From a bacterium (GTDB lineage Bacteria; Hydrothermota; Hydrothermia; UBA1063): a stretch of 38,660 bases of DNA. A program made the position numbers and the translations under genes. This document shows, piece by piece, positions 8,941-17,213 of the stretch (positions within the stretch are counted from its first letter, which is position 1; the number at the start of each line of letters is the position of its first letter). Location: assembly GCA_030019025.1 (NCBI GenBank), contig JASEFR010000001.1, positions 17,761-56,420 on the forward strand, in the 5' to 3' direction. A model generated the notes under the pieces. The model saw nothing but the letters and a program-made list of their open reading frames with translations, had not been told where the DNA came from and made no database searches.

Positions 8941-10311
8941 TTAACTTCTTGGATTTCTTATTTTGTAGGAAATCTGGAAAAGGAAGCTGTCTATTGGGGT
9001 AAGTATAGTTTTTCTTATTTTCCCGAAGTCGAGTTTCTCAACCTTTTTAACTTCTTTTATTGACGGCAATATTATCAGACCCGATAAGAACCTCAGAATT
9101 CCTGATAAAAGAAATACCTGGATGATATTTCCTGCATTCACGTTTTTCAAGATGTTATAAGAAGCAAGGTAACCGCCGATAGTGGCGCCAGCAAAAACAC
9201 TTAGGGAATTTAAAATATTGTAATAAGTAACGCATATTGCAATTTTTTGTCGGGTAACCGCGTCATAGATAAAATTGGAAGATGCAATGTTGAACCCTGC
9301 CCAAAGAGTTCCGGAAAAGGCTTCGATGAAAAAGAGTAAGTAGAAAGCAGTCGTTTTGCTCATCAGAGATGTCGAAGCCCAAATTAATGGAATTAAGGGG
9401 ATTAAAAATCCTGTTATTTTTAAGACTTTTAAGTTCCCATAGCGGTCGCCCAACTTCCCCCAGTATGGCATTGTTAGAAGGCTTGTGGTGGAGGAGGCAA
9501 GACTTACAAGGGTAAATTTTGAATAGGAGAGACCGAGGTGCTTTAACATATATACTGCGAAAAACGGGCCCGCGATGGCTACAGAGAACATGAAAAGATT
9601 TACAAAGGCAGTAAATCTTCCAAAATTACTGTGGGGCATTAGCTTAATAAATTCCCAGAGCGTGAAATAGTAAGATTTATGAGATTTGAATGGTGGTTCA
9701 TGTTGAAGTTTTAAGAGGTAAGCAGAAGTCAAACGAGAAATCATGGCTATGGAGAAGATTACAACAAAACCGATGTATGGATTTACCTTCTTGAAAAGGT
9801 CCAAGAGAAACCCAGCAATTAGCATTGAGGTAAGACTTGCGAAACCAACAATTCTGTTTCTTTTTCCAAAGTAAGAACCGAGTGATTTTTCATCAACCAG
9901 GTCCTTCATCCACGAACTCCATGCAGGTGCAAAGATACTACCCGCTGATACGAGGAAGGTGTAGGCGATTATCAAAATTACAGCTATTGTAGCAGATCTT
10001 TGGTTGAACACGAAATATATAAGGGCGAGTGATATTATGGGAATCCAGGTTAGAGCCTGAGAAAAGGCGCCCCAGAAGGAGAGTTGTTTGCGAGAAATCT
10101 TTTCTCCAAGGATTTTTAGACTCAGGAACTGAATAAAGGCAGAAGCGATTTGTGGTATAGATGTTAAGAATCCGATGACTTTGTTATCAGCACCAAGAAG
10201 GAGGGCGTAAGGAGTAATGTACCTCAATCCCATGCCCTCCATAATGGAATAGGCAACGCCTTCTAAGATGCTGATCTTTAGAGGGTCTTTCTTTTTTGTC
10301 ATTTTGTTCAT
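8941..10311 (-). CDS. Major facilitator superfamily transporter
   Basis: 456 aa with about 12 hydrophobic segments in two halves. The loop between helices 2 and 3 of the second half carries PYWGKLGDRYGNLKVLK, the MFS signature GxxxDRxGxxK; the first half is less canonical (ILGEKISRKQL). The middle loop at ~200-220 is basic and short. It is an inner-membrane carrier, but nothing in the sequence or its lone position identifies the substrate. Two Met codons (10311, 10302) are possible; a TATAAG lies 8 nt before the first, without a convincing -35. The 200 bp between it and the methyltransferase hold no gene that I can see. Confidence 0.85.
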   Translation of the reverse strand: MNKMTKKKDPLKISILEGVAYSIMEGMGLRYITPYALLLGADNKVIGFLTSIPQIASAFIQFLSLKILGEKISRKQLSFWGAFSQALTWIPIISLALIYFVFNQRSATIAVILIIAYTFLVSAGSIFAPAWSSWMKDLVDEKSLGSYFGKRNRIVGFASLTSMLIAGFLLDLFKKVNPYIGFVVIFSIAMISRLTSAYLLKLQHEPPFKSHKSYYFTLWEFIKLMPHSNFGRFTAFVNLFMFSVAIAGPFFAVYMLKHLGLSYSKFTLVSLASSTTSLLTMPYWGKLGDRYGNLKVLKITGFLIPLIPLIWASTSLMSKTTAFYLLFFIEAFSGTLWAGFNIASSNFIYDAVTRQKIAICVTYYNILNSLSVFAGATIGGYLASYNILKNVNAGNIIQVFLLSGILRFLSGLIILPSIKEVKKVEKLDFGKIRKTILTPIDSFLFQISYKIRNPRS

Positions 10312-10570
10312 TGGAATGGCTTATATTGTAATATAGTTTGTTCGAATTGCGAAAAAATTTTTAAAATCCACTTTTTACTTATTGACAAAATTTGGCTTAT
10401 GATTAAGTACTGTAAAAACGGAGAGGAGTATTAGAATACAGAAGCCTATGAGTTTTGGTGATAAGATTTAATTGTCCTGTTCTGGTTAAAATATTTGGAA
10501 ATTGTTATGGAGATCTTTGATGGGCTTTTAAAATTGGAGGTTTTTTGTGTAGTTGATAAAAAGAGTGACT

Positions 10571-10600
10571 TTGAATTGTTCACCTTGTTAACAATATACT
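10571..10600 (+). promoter_or_regulatory. rlmB-type gene promoter, predicted leaderless
   Basis: TTGAAT (10571-10576), 18-bp spacer, TATACT (10595-10600), then only 6 nt to the ATG at 10607. The rest of the 295-bp spacer (10312-10606) between the divergent MFS gene and this one shows no further gene. Confidence 0.5.
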
Positions 10601-10606
10601 TTTCCC

Positions 10607-11332
10607 ATGTATGTTTTTGGTAAGAATCCAGTATTAGAGCTGCTCAAATCCGATCCACAAAAAGTAGAAAAAGTTTTTATTGCTAAGAAAACTCACTTAC
10701 CTGAGTCTTTTTTAGAGCTTTTAGGAAATGCTAACTTTCCCGTTATGTATGTAGAGAGGGAAAAACTCGATAGGATGGCAGGTAACAAGAATCATCAGGG
10801 GATTCTCGCAGTAGTGAGGAAAATAGAATTTACAGATCCTTTGGAACTACTTAGCGAGCTGATTGAAAAGAAGGGGATCTTGATCGCGCTCGATGAGGTT
10901 CAGGATCCTCAAAATCTCGGGAATATTCTGCGTAGTGCTGAGGCTCTTGGTGCAATAGGGGTTGTCGTACCTGCTTTAAGGTCGTCTGGTTTCGCCGAAA
11001 GTGCTATTAAAGCCTCAGCAGGTGCAGTGTTTCACTTAAAACTTGCTGCTGTTTCAAATCTTAAGAATTTTCTCGTGAGGGCTAAAGATTTGGGGACATG
11101 GGTATATTCCTTAGAAGTGGGTGGTATTAATATTTATAGGGCAACCTATAATTTTCCTATGGTACTTGTAGCCGGTGGTGAAGACAAAGGAGTGGGTAAG
11201 ACTATTCTCACTATAAGTGACGTAGTTATAACCATTCCCATGGTTGGGAAGATAAACTCTTTAAATGTTGCATCCAGTGTTGCAATAGCTCTTTCCTGGA
11301 TTAGTGAAGTAAGGAGGAAAGCAAATGGTTAA
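10607..11332 (+). CDS. rlmB: RNA 2'-O-ribose methyltransferase, TrmH/SpoU family (RlmB-like)
   Basis: 241 aa. An N-terminal substrate-binding domain (GKNPVLELLKSDP ... NHQGILAVV) precedes a SPOUT catalytic domain from ~100. The latter carries the three family motifs: motif 1 DEVQDPQNLGNILRSAEALG, motif 2 MVLVAGGEDKGV and motif 3 IPMVGKINSLNVASSVAIAL, which form the knotted SAM site. RlmB methylates G2251 of 23S rRNA; other members modify tRNA G18, so the exact target is inferred from the N-terminal domain. The next gene starts 8 bp before this one ends, so the two are translationally coupled. Confidence 0.85.
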   Translation: MYVFGKNPVLELLKSDPQKVEKVFIAKKTHLPESFLELLGNANFPVMYVEREKLDRMAGNKNHQGILAVVRKIEFTDPLELLSELIEKKGILIALDEVQDPQNLGNILRSAEALGAIGVVVPALRSSGFAESAIKASAGAVFHLKLAAVSNLKNFLVRAKDLGTWVYSLEVGGINIYRATYNFPMVLVAGGEDKGVGKTILTISDVVITIPMVGKINSLNVASSVAIALSWISEVRRKANG

Positions 11333-12296
11333 GAACATTTTTGTGAAAGATTTGCCAAATTTAATAGGAAAGGAAGTTGAAGACCTTTTTCAGATTAGAG
11401 ACCTCCAAGACAAAAGCGGTAAAGAGGGACAGCCCTTCGTTGAACTTACGATTGCAGATGTCTCAGGAACTCTAACGGCAAGAATATTTGACGATGTAGA
11501 TGCCTTAAGGGGGAAGATAGAACGCGGAAGAGTCCATCGTTTGCGGATGCAGGTTTACCAGTTTGCAAATCAACTTGGTCTTAGGGTTTTAGATGTTGAA
11601 AAGGTTGAGCACTATGACATAAGACATTTCTTGCCTTCTAGCAGTGTGAACCCCTCTAAGTTGGAGGAGGACTTAAAGAGTTTTATAAGGAAGATAAACA
11701 ATCCTCAGTTAAAGACTCTTCTCAAGAGGATTTTTCTTGACGATGAGGATTTCAAGAAGAAGTTTTTGTTGGCACCTGCAGCGAGGTTTTATCATCACAA
11801 TTTTGTTGGGGGGCTTGCAGAACATACTCTTCAAATTGCAAGGGTTGCTGAGGCCATTTCTGAATTGTACGATGTGGTTGATAGAGACCTTTTAATTGCT
11901 GGTGCTCTTCTTCACGATATAGGCAAAGTATACGAAATGGAATATACGCCAGATATTGACTTTACCGATGAAGGAAGGCTTTTTGGCCACCTTATCATTG
12001 GCTACGAGATTGTGAGCAAAAAGATTCATGAAATTGAGGTTTTGAATAAATTCCCTGCGGAGCTTCGGATGAAAATTTTGCATATGATTCTCTCTCACCA
12101 TGGAGAGTTACAGTATGGCTCACCGGTGAGACCAATGTTCCTTGAAGCTCAGATCCTGCATTTCCTTGATGATCTTGACGCAAAGGCTGATATGTTCAGA
12201 AAAGCTTCCGATCTAAGGAGTGGGAACAATACAAAATGGAGTGAATTTTCAAAACCCCTTGGCAGATCCGTATTTCTGGGGGAATTGGAAGGGTGA
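11325..12296 (+). CDS. OB-fold/HD-domain 3'-5' exoribonuclease (YhaM-like)
   Basis: 323 aa. Residues ~15-95 look like an OB-fold nucleic-acid-binding domain (FVELTIADVSGTLTARIFD). Residues ~150-280 are an HD metal phosphohydrolase domain with HHNF, GGLAEHTLQ, the defining LLHDIGK (HD at 197-198) and a later ILSHHGE. This order is that of Bacillus YhaM, a 3'-5' exonuclease acting on RNA and DNA. The start is supported by GGAGGAAAGCAA just before the ATG, inside the end of the rlmB-type gene. The pairing with an rRNA methyltransferase fits an RNA-metabolism operon. Confidence 0.85.
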   Translation: MVKNIFVKDLPNLIGKEVEDLFQIRDLQDKSGKEGQPFVELTIADVSGTLTARIFDDVDALRGKIERGRVHRLRMQVYQFANQLGLRVLDVEKVEHYDIRHFLPSSSVNPSKLEEDLKSFIRKINNPQLKTLLKRIFLDDEDFKKKFLLAPAARFYHHNFVGGLAEHTLQIARVAEAISELYDVVDRDLLIAGALLHDIGKVYEMEYTPDIDFTDEGRLFGHLIIGYEIVSKKIHEIEVLNKFPAELRMKILHMILSHHGELQYGSPVRPMFLEAQILHFLDDLDAKADMFRKASDLRSGNNTKWSEFSKPLGRSVFLGELEG

Positions 12297-12299
12297 AAG

Positions 12300-12677
12300 A
12301 TGAAGGATATTTGGCTTGAGAGTGCCACTGAAAATTTAAATAAGGCAAAAAAGATGCTTAACATTGGTGACTATAAAAATGCTTGCATTAACTCAAGAAT
12401 ATCTGCGACCAAAGCAATCTACTCAGCCCTTGTAGATGAGGATGATGTAAAATACAGGGACGAAATTGTTGCACTTTATGAAGTTTACAAATTAAAGAAT
12501 GGTAAAGACGAGGAGATAGAAGAGGCCGTGTTCTTCCTTTCCAGGTTTATTCTTTATGAGGATATCGTAACCCCATATCTTGCTGAGAAGTGGGAAGGTT
12601 TGCCTACAAAAGAGGATGCAGAGAGGGCGGTCGGTTTAGCAGAGAAATTGATTGAAAAGATTTCTAACCTTCCTTAG
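12300..12677 (+). CDS. HEPN-domain-like protein
   Basis: 125 aa, starting 4 bp after the YhaM-like stop with GGAAGG upstream. The pattern of W near the start, ENLNKAKKMLNIGDYKNAC, SRISATKAIYSAL, and a C-terminal PTKEDAERAVGLAEKLIEKI follows the four-helix HEPN fold. The Rx4-6H ribonuclease motif of HEPN toxins is not visible, and no MNT nucleotidyltransferase antitoxin lies beside it. I therefore read it as a non-catalytic or RNA-binding HEPN protein tied to the two RNA enzymes upstream, rather than a classical toxin. Its 3' end overlaps the convergent minus-strand gene by 14 bp. Confidence 0.6.
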   Translation: MKDIWLESATENLNKAKKMLNIGDYKNACINSRISATKAIYSALVDEDDVKYRDEIVALYEVYKLKNGKDEEIEEAVFFLSRFILYEDIVTPYLAEKWEGLPTKEDAERAVGLAEKLIEKISNLP

Positions 12678-13179
12678 AGACCATTTCACTCCATTTCTGT
12701 GCAAGGAGGTCGCGTCTCGGTTTGTAAACAGTTTCAAAAAAGTATCTCTGGGATAGGAGAACCCCTTTATCATAACTCTTGACTATTTCGAGAGCTTCCT
12801 GAAAAGCTTTGTCGAATTTCCCCCTAAATCTACTTTCAATCTGCCTTTTGAAGGCTTCGGGAGTTTGTATTTCGTTTCCTATTATAAAGAAAGGTCTGCC
12901 ATCTATTTCGACAGAATAGGCCTGTTCGTCACCTAAGGAGAAGATTTTGAATTTTTCTTGAAGCTCTTTTATTTTTTCTCTCGGGATTCCTCTTACTTGT
13001 TCAAAGGATGGTTTTATGGGGAATTGTTCGCCCTTTACCGTTTTAAACCCTCTTTTGGCTGCAGCGTAAAATATGGCCCTGTTGAGGCCAAAGGACTTTG
13101 CTGAGTCAAGCGGCAGGCCCAGGACATAAGCCCTTGCAGCCTGCAAAGTTGCCATCACTTGAAATCTTCCAATTTTCAT
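12664..13179 (-). CDS. Unknown 171-aa protein coupled to the ligase-like gene
   Basis: I do not recognise a family. The N-terminus (QVMATLQAARAYVLGLPLDSAKSFGLNRAIFYAAAKRGF) looks helical and Ala-rich. The middle has short strands (AYSVEIDGRPFFIIGNEIQTP), and the C-terminal third is helical and basic with several aromatics (SQRYFFETVYKPRRDLL). There is no signal peptide and no Cys. It starts within the stop codon of the ligase-like gene (ATGA, 4-bp overlap) with GGAGG supplied by that gene's last codons. The coupling implies a joint role, perhaps supplying the DNA-binding or OB-like part the ligase domain lacks. That is speculation. Confidence 0.75.
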   Translation of the reverse strand: MKIGRFQVMATLQAARAYVLGLPLDSAKSFGLNRAIFYAAAKRGFKTVKGEQFPIKPSFEQVRGIPREKIKELQEKFKIFSLGDEQAYSVEIDGRPFFIIGNEIQTPEAFKRQIESRFRGKFDKAFQEALEIVKSYDKGVLLSQRYFFETVYKPRRDLLAQKWSEMVSKEG

Positions 13180-13751
13180 TTTGCCTTCCTCCAGAAAATT
13201 GTTGCGATTGGTCCATCTTTGCCAATTTCATAAGGGGAATATAACATTTTGATCACAATACCTTCATAACCCTTCTTTTTTTCTTCCAAAAGATGGGTCT
13301 TTACATCAGTAGTCAACCTTTTGTATGGCATTAAGTAGAAAGGCTCCTTGAGGTTGAGATTTTCAAGAAAAAGTTTCCTGTCTTTTAGAGGGAGCATAAA
13401 TACCTTTTCTCCGTTGAGGTAGATAACATCAAAAACCATTATTATTGGTTTGACGTCGGGGTTTTTCTTAAAAAGTGAAGGAATAAATCTTCTTCCTTTT
13501 TCTGAATAAAGTTCGGAGTCGAGAATTGTGTTATCGGGAATGTGATGGAGAAAAACCGAGAGGTAATCCAATCTGTCGGTCCAGTTAGGGCTTTTTTCCA
13601 ATCTCCTTCCCCAGAACTGGATCTTGCCCCCAGTTTTTATTATTTGAAGTCTCCAACCATCAACCTTAGGCTCGACAATCCAATCCCCATCTAATTCTTC
13701 TCCCATGTAGGGGATCGGCTGCATGAGCCATACCGGTTGAAGTTCTATCAT
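13176..13751 (-). CDS. Minimal ATP-dependent DNA ligase-like nucleotidyltransferase domain
   Basis: 191 aa carrying the covalent nucleotidyltransferase motifs in order: motif I EPKVDGWR with the AMP-accepting Lys29, motif III LDSELY (Glu80), motif IIIa FDVIYLNG (107-114), motif IV EGIVIK (163-168) and motif V FWRKAK at the very C-terminus. The E-x-KxDG-x-R form is that of DNA rather than RNA ligases. The chain ends at motif V, so the OB-fold with motif VI present in even the smallest typical ATP ligases is missing. This is either a domain working with a separate partner, such as the next gene, or an adenylation enzyme with another acceptor. It overlaps both neighbours by 4 bp. Confidence 0.75.
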   Translation of the reverse strand: MIELQPVWLMQPIPYMGEELDGDWIVEPKVDGWRLQIIKTGGKIQFWGRRLEKSPNWTDRLDYLSVFLHHIPDNTILDSELYSEKGRRFIPSLFKKNPDVKPIIMVFDVIYLNGEKVFMLPLKDRKLFLENLNLKEPFYLMPYKRLTTDVKTHLLEEKKKGYEGIVIKMLYSPYEIGKDGPIATIFWRKAK

Positions 13752-14203
13752 TTTCCATTTAAGAACTCAAATATTTCTCTGAGGTCTGGAAGTTGTTTTA
13801 TTTCATATACCTTGACAAAAATAACCTTCCCTTCTTCATCTACTATTATGTTTGCCCTTTCCGAAAAACCCTCGTTTTCTCTGAATATGCCGAGTGATTT
13901 TGCGACGGCACCGTGCGGCCAGAAATCGGAAAGGATTCTTAATTTCTTTATCCCGAGTTTCTCAGCCCATGCTTGTTTAGAAGGGATCGGATCAACGCTT
14001 ATTCCAACAGGGATCACATTTAGTTTTTCAAACTTCTCGTAATTTTGTTCTAAAGCTTTCATCTGTTGGCTGCAAATCTCAGTAAAGGCTAAGGGATGAA
14101 AGGACAGGAGTATCTTTTTGCCCTTGTGGGAACCTAATAGAAATGGTCCCCCATTCTGGTCTTTCAATGTGAAATCGGGCACAATAGCACCAATTTTTAT
14201 CAT
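13748..14203 (-). CDS. Peroxiredoxin (AhpC/TSA family, single-Cys)
   Basis: 151 aa thioredoxin-fold thiol peroxidase that reduces hydroperoxides in the cytoplasm. The peroxidatic motif PxxxTxxC is PLAFTEIC, with Cys44. No other Cys is present, so there is no internal resolving cysteine and regeneration must use an external thiol. The N-terminal VPDFTLKDQNGGPFLL and central PVGISVDPIPSKQAWAEKL are typical. It is the first gene of a three-gene operon (peroxiredoxin, ligase-like, unknown) with 4-bp overlaps. The start is set by AGGAGG four bases before the ATG. The company of a ligase-like protein hints at oxidative DNA-damage handling, an inference only. Confidence 0.9.
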   Translation of the reverse strand: MIKIGAIVPDFTLKDQNGGPFLLGSHKGKKILLSFHPLAFTEICSQQMKALEQNYEKFEKLNVIPVGISVDPIPSKQAWAEKLGIKKLRILSDFWPHGAVAKSLGIFRENEGFSERANIIVDEEGKVIFVKVYEIKQLPDLREIFEFLNGK

Positions 14204-14239
14204 CTTGCCTCCTATTTTCTCATAAGTTCCACAATAAAA

Positions 14240-14268
14240 ATTTTACTTTTTTAAGGCAAAATTATCAA
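14240..14268 (-). promoter_or_regulatory. Promoter of the peroxiredoxin/ligase-like operon
   Basis: On the minus strand TTGATA (14263-14268), 17-bp spacer, TAAAAT (14240-14245). This gives a leader of about 30 nt containing the AGGAGG ribosome site. It is a leadered promoter, unlike several others in the window. Confidence 0.55.
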
Positions 14269-14341
14269 ACTTCAGCTATTTTTGTCTAATCTTCAGTTTT
14301 TAAATTCACCTCTTGGTTTTACAATACCGTCTTGTGTGTTC

Positions 14342-15127
14342 TTAAATTTCATATGTGCCTGACCCTTGATAAGCTCTGGAGGCGAGTGGGAAAAGGATAC
14401 GGATTAGAAGTATCTGAACTGTTAGCACGGTAATTTGAACAATAAGAAGCTCATGTTCTCCCTCGAGTATGAGAACCGGAAAGTTTGTTACCAGTAAGAT
14501 CGGTATCACGTAGAGGAGGAGTTTCTGAAGTATTACAGGAAATATTTTATACGGGTACTTTGCATATTCCGCTAAGTCGTAGATGATCCAGGTTAGGGCG
14601 GGGAGGTTAACATATTTAAAAGAGAGAAGGCCCAGTAGGAAGTGGAGAAAGGAGTAGATGAAAAAGGACAAAATAACTGAGACATGCCAGAGTAAAAGGT
14701 TTGATATACCCTTAAATCCGGAAGCATTGAGGCCAAGATAGAAAACGAAGAGAGAAGGAATAATGCTGAATAAAGAGGGTATGTTTGCATATCTGAATAG
14801 AATTATAAAAGGGGCCGAAATAGGTTTGGTCAGGTAAAAGTCAACGTTCCCTTTCCTTACGAGGTTAGAGATATTCCCTGAGCCATAATTGCAAAAGGTG
14901 CTGAAGAGTCCAAAAACGACCCCTGCAGTACCAACTAACATCTGGAGAGATGGGCCGTCCCATCCCCCTATGTTATTTGCAAAGGTAAAAACGATTTTGT
15001 AGAAAATAATGTAGCCTATAACCCAGGATGTTTTACCAAGGAACTCAAGCAAAAAAGAGGTTCTGAAAATGGTGAGGTTTCTGAATCTAATTTTAAGTTG
15101 AGTTAGAATGAATTTTAGCTCTTTCAT
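14342..15127 (-). CDS. ABC-2 type transporter permease (DUF990-like), second subunit
   Basis: 261 aa with about six hydrophobic segments and no soluble domain. The N-terminal LTQLKIRFRNLTIFRTSFLLEFLGK and the loop GNISNLVRKGNVDFYLTKPISAPF (residues ~84-107) are typical of the ABC-2/DUF990 permeases that occur in pairs with one ATPase. It starts 3 bp after the stop of the partner permease. With that partner and the ATPase at 15901 it should form an inner-membrane exporter; substrate unknown. Confidence 0.85.
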   Translation of the reverse strand: MKELKFILTQLKIRFRNLTIFRTSFLLEFLGKTSWVIGYIIFYKIVFTFANNIGGWDGPSLQMLVGTAGVVFGLFSTFCNYGSGNISNLVRKGNVDFYLTKPISAPFIILFRYANIPSLFSIIPSLFVFYLGLNASGFKGISNLLLWHVSVILSFFIYSFLHFLLGLLSFKYVNLPALTWIIYDLAEYAKYPYKIFPVILQKLLLYVIPILLVTNFPVLILEGEHELLIVQITVLTVQILLIRILFPLASRAYQGSGTYEI

Positions 15128-15130
15128 AAG

Positions 15131-15904
15131 CTACCCCCCAAAGGCTTCGTATCGTTTTAATCCTTTAGTCCACAGTAGTTTGACAAGCAGCCAGAAAATG
15201 AGGATGTATGATACGCAAACAGTTAGTTCCTTTAAAACATTGGCTACTCCACCCGTGAAAGCTCTTGCATGGGTAAAATATATGTATTTGAACGGGAGGT
15301 ATTGTAAAGCCTTCGGAAGCAAGTCAGCGGGAATAATGGCACCACCCAATAGGCCCAGGGTCATAACGTAAATATCGTAGACCCCGTAAGGGTCACCAAC
15401 GAAAAAGGCGGTAAGGGAGAGGGATAAACCCAAAAAGAGGCTTAAAATGTATCCGAGAATTAAGAAAAGTGCTCCTAACATGATATTCTGTGGTGTAGGA
15501 ATAATAAAATAATTTTTGAGGAAGAAGATTACTGGAGCTGAAGATAGAATGAAGAAGAAAAACCATGCTATCGTTCCTCCAGTTATAAGCCCTATCCAGG
15601 AATACACGAAGTTAATTGGTTTTGAGAGGTAGTGTACAATAACACCGGTCTTAATTTGCTCGACAATCTCATAAGACCCGGTAAATGGCATTGTCGTATA
15701 AGCTAAAAGCGCCCAGAAATAGTATGTGAAAAGCTCTTTGAAGTTGTAATTGCCAAGGTGAAAATTATTTGTATAAAGCAATTTGAAGAAAAAGAAGTAA
15801 CCAAGAAGGGGCAGGAGGAACATTGTACTCTGGAGGATTACATTGGCTCTCCACCTGAACAGATCTTTAATTGTCACAGCGGCAAAGGGAAGATATTTTT
15901 TCAT
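15131..15904 (-). CDS. ABC-2 type transporter permease, first subunit
   Basis: 257 aa, about six membrane segments. VEQIKTGVIVHYLSKPINFVYSW (residues ~84-106) matches the conserved cytoplasmic loop of this permease family and parallels RKGNVDFYLTKPIS in the partner, so the two are probably a heterodimer. The start overlaps the ATPase stop by 4 bp. Gene order ATPase-permease-permease is the known three-gene arrangement (COG4586-COG4587-COG3694 type). Confidence 0.85.
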   Translation of the reverse strand: MKKYLPFAAVTIKDLFRWRANVILQSTMFLLPLLGYFFFFKLLYTNNFHLGNYNFKELFTYYFWALLAYTTMPFTGSYEIVEQIKTGVIVHYLSKPINFVYSWIGLITGGTIAWFFFFILSSAPVIFFLKNYFIIPTPQNIMLGALFLILGYILSLFLGLSLSLTAFFVGDPYGVYDIYVMTLGLLGGAIIPADLLPKALQYLPFKYIYFTHARAFTGGVANVLKELTVCVSYILIFWLLVKLLWTKGLKRYEAFGG

Positions 15905-16878
15905 AAACCACCCTCCGTGTAAATCTTTCTGATCAACGACTCTAAGGGTGGATCTTCGATCTGTACATCCTCTACCCCATTAAGGTTATTAAGAGTTTGA
16001 ATTATTTCTGGTATTTTGGTTCGAAGCACTTCCCCTACAAGACATTCGTCTTTTTGCTCGAAGCCGGGTAAATTTATTTCACAGGAGGGATTACTTACCT
16101 TCACTCTTATGTGCCTTATATCTCCCATGGACTGTTTAATTGTTTCTTTGTCTCCGTCGTAAACTATCCTCCCTCTGTTTATAATTACCACCCTCTTTCC
16201 AAGCTCCTCTAAGTCTCTCACATAGTGGCTTGTAATAAGGATCGTGGCACCTGTCTTTTTATTATAGGTCTTAATAAAGTCCCAAAGATTCTTCTGTGAT
16301 AATAAGTCAAGGCCAATTGTGGGTTCATCAAGGAAAATGTATTCGGGATTATGCAAAATAGCTCCAATGAGCTCAACTTTAGTTCTTTCGCCAAGAGAGA
16401 GCTTTCTGAGAGGTTTGTTTACAATCTCACCAGCTTCCAAAAGCTCGATGAGTTTTGTGAGCCTTGTTTTGAAGGTGTACCTGTCAATGTTATAGATTTC
16501 TCTTATCAATTCGTACCCTTCCCGGGGTTCGATGTCCCATATTATGGTTGAGAGAAATCCTCTTTGTCCGGTGAAGAGTGCAATCTTCTCAAGAAATTTT
16601 TTATCTCTTTTGAATGGTTTAAATCCATCAATCGTTACTGAACCAGAATCGGGATATAAGACACCTGAGAGGATTTTAACGAATGTAGTTTTTCCAGCCC
16701 CATTGGGCCCAATTAAGCCAACCATTTCACCTTTGGATATTGAGAGGGTAATCCCATCGATGGCTACAACTTTTTCGTATTTTCTTTTGAAAAGAGATTT
16801 TATAGCCCCCCATAAACCGGCTTCTACCTGTTCGACTTTATAACTTTTTTTCAAATCGCAAACTTGAATTCCTTCCAT
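15901..16878 (-). CDS. ABC transporter ATP-binding protein (ABC-2 exporter)
   Basis: 325 aa. Walker A is GLIGPNGAGKTT, the signature is LSLGERTKVELIGAIL (LSxGE), Walker B is YIFLDEPTIGLD and the switch His is in ITSHYVRDLEEL. Before the Walker A there is an extra basic segment, GLWGAIKSLFKRKYEKVVAI, typical of the COG4586 subfamily that pairs with DUF990 permeases. The C-terminal ~90 residues form a small accessory domain. The start follows GAGGAGG. It powers export through the two permeases encoded immediately downstream. The 218 bp upstream of this gene (16879-17096) hold nothing I can assign. Confidence 0.92.
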   Translation of the reverse strand: MEGIQVCDLKKSYKVEQVEAGLWGAIKSLFKRKYEKVVAIDGITLSISKGEMVGLIGPNGAGKTTFVKILSGVLYPDSGSVTIDGFKPFKRDKKFLEKIALFTGQRGFLSTIIWDIEPREGYELIREIYNIDRYTFKTRLTKLIELLEAGEIVNKPLRKLSLGERTKVELIGAILHNPEYIFLDEPTIGLDLLSQKNLWDFIKTYNKKTGATILITSHYVRDLEELGKRVVIINRGRIVYDGDKETIKQSMGDIRHIRVKVSNPSCEINLPGFEQKDECLVGEVLRTKIPEIIQTLNNLNGVEDVQIEDPPLESLIRKIYTEGGL

Positions 16879-17096
16879 AATAACCTCCTCAGGGGAAAAT
16901 GATAAATGATATAGATAGTAATAGACAAAGTTTTTACGCTAACCTGATCATCGCAAAACCTCGGTTTTCTGAGATTTTAAACTTTTACGCCCGTATTGTC
17001 AAACTACCGGCTAAATGAAAGGCTGAAAATGAAGTAGTTTCAAGGAAAATTGAGTTTTAACTAAATAAAGTAAAGATAAGGCAACAATTTGGGATA

Positions 17097-17195
17097 TTAT
17101 TTCTTGTATAGGTCGAATCCTCGTATTCCAGAACTATCTGCCCATGAAGCGACATAGTATGTGCCAGCTACATTGCAACAACGATATATACCCAT
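17097..17195 (-). pseudogene. Short remnant of a coding region downstream of the decayed PorV-like gene
   Basis: A 32-codon frame ends in AGTYYVASWADSSGIRGFDLYKK and a TAA. The composition resembles the tail of a secreted or surface protein. Stops lie just upstream in this frame, while the adjoining frame gives NDRWVYIVVAM and then a stop. It may be the end of a decayed gene, or chance. Confidence 0.3.
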
Positions 17196-17213
17196 CTATC
17201 ATTTGAAAAATTT

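Noticed and set aside
10382-10410. Perfect TTGACA as a promoter for the rlmB-type gene
   Set aside because: No acceptable -10 lies at 15-19 bp; TATGAT is only 11 bp away. The pair at 10571/10595 is better placed.
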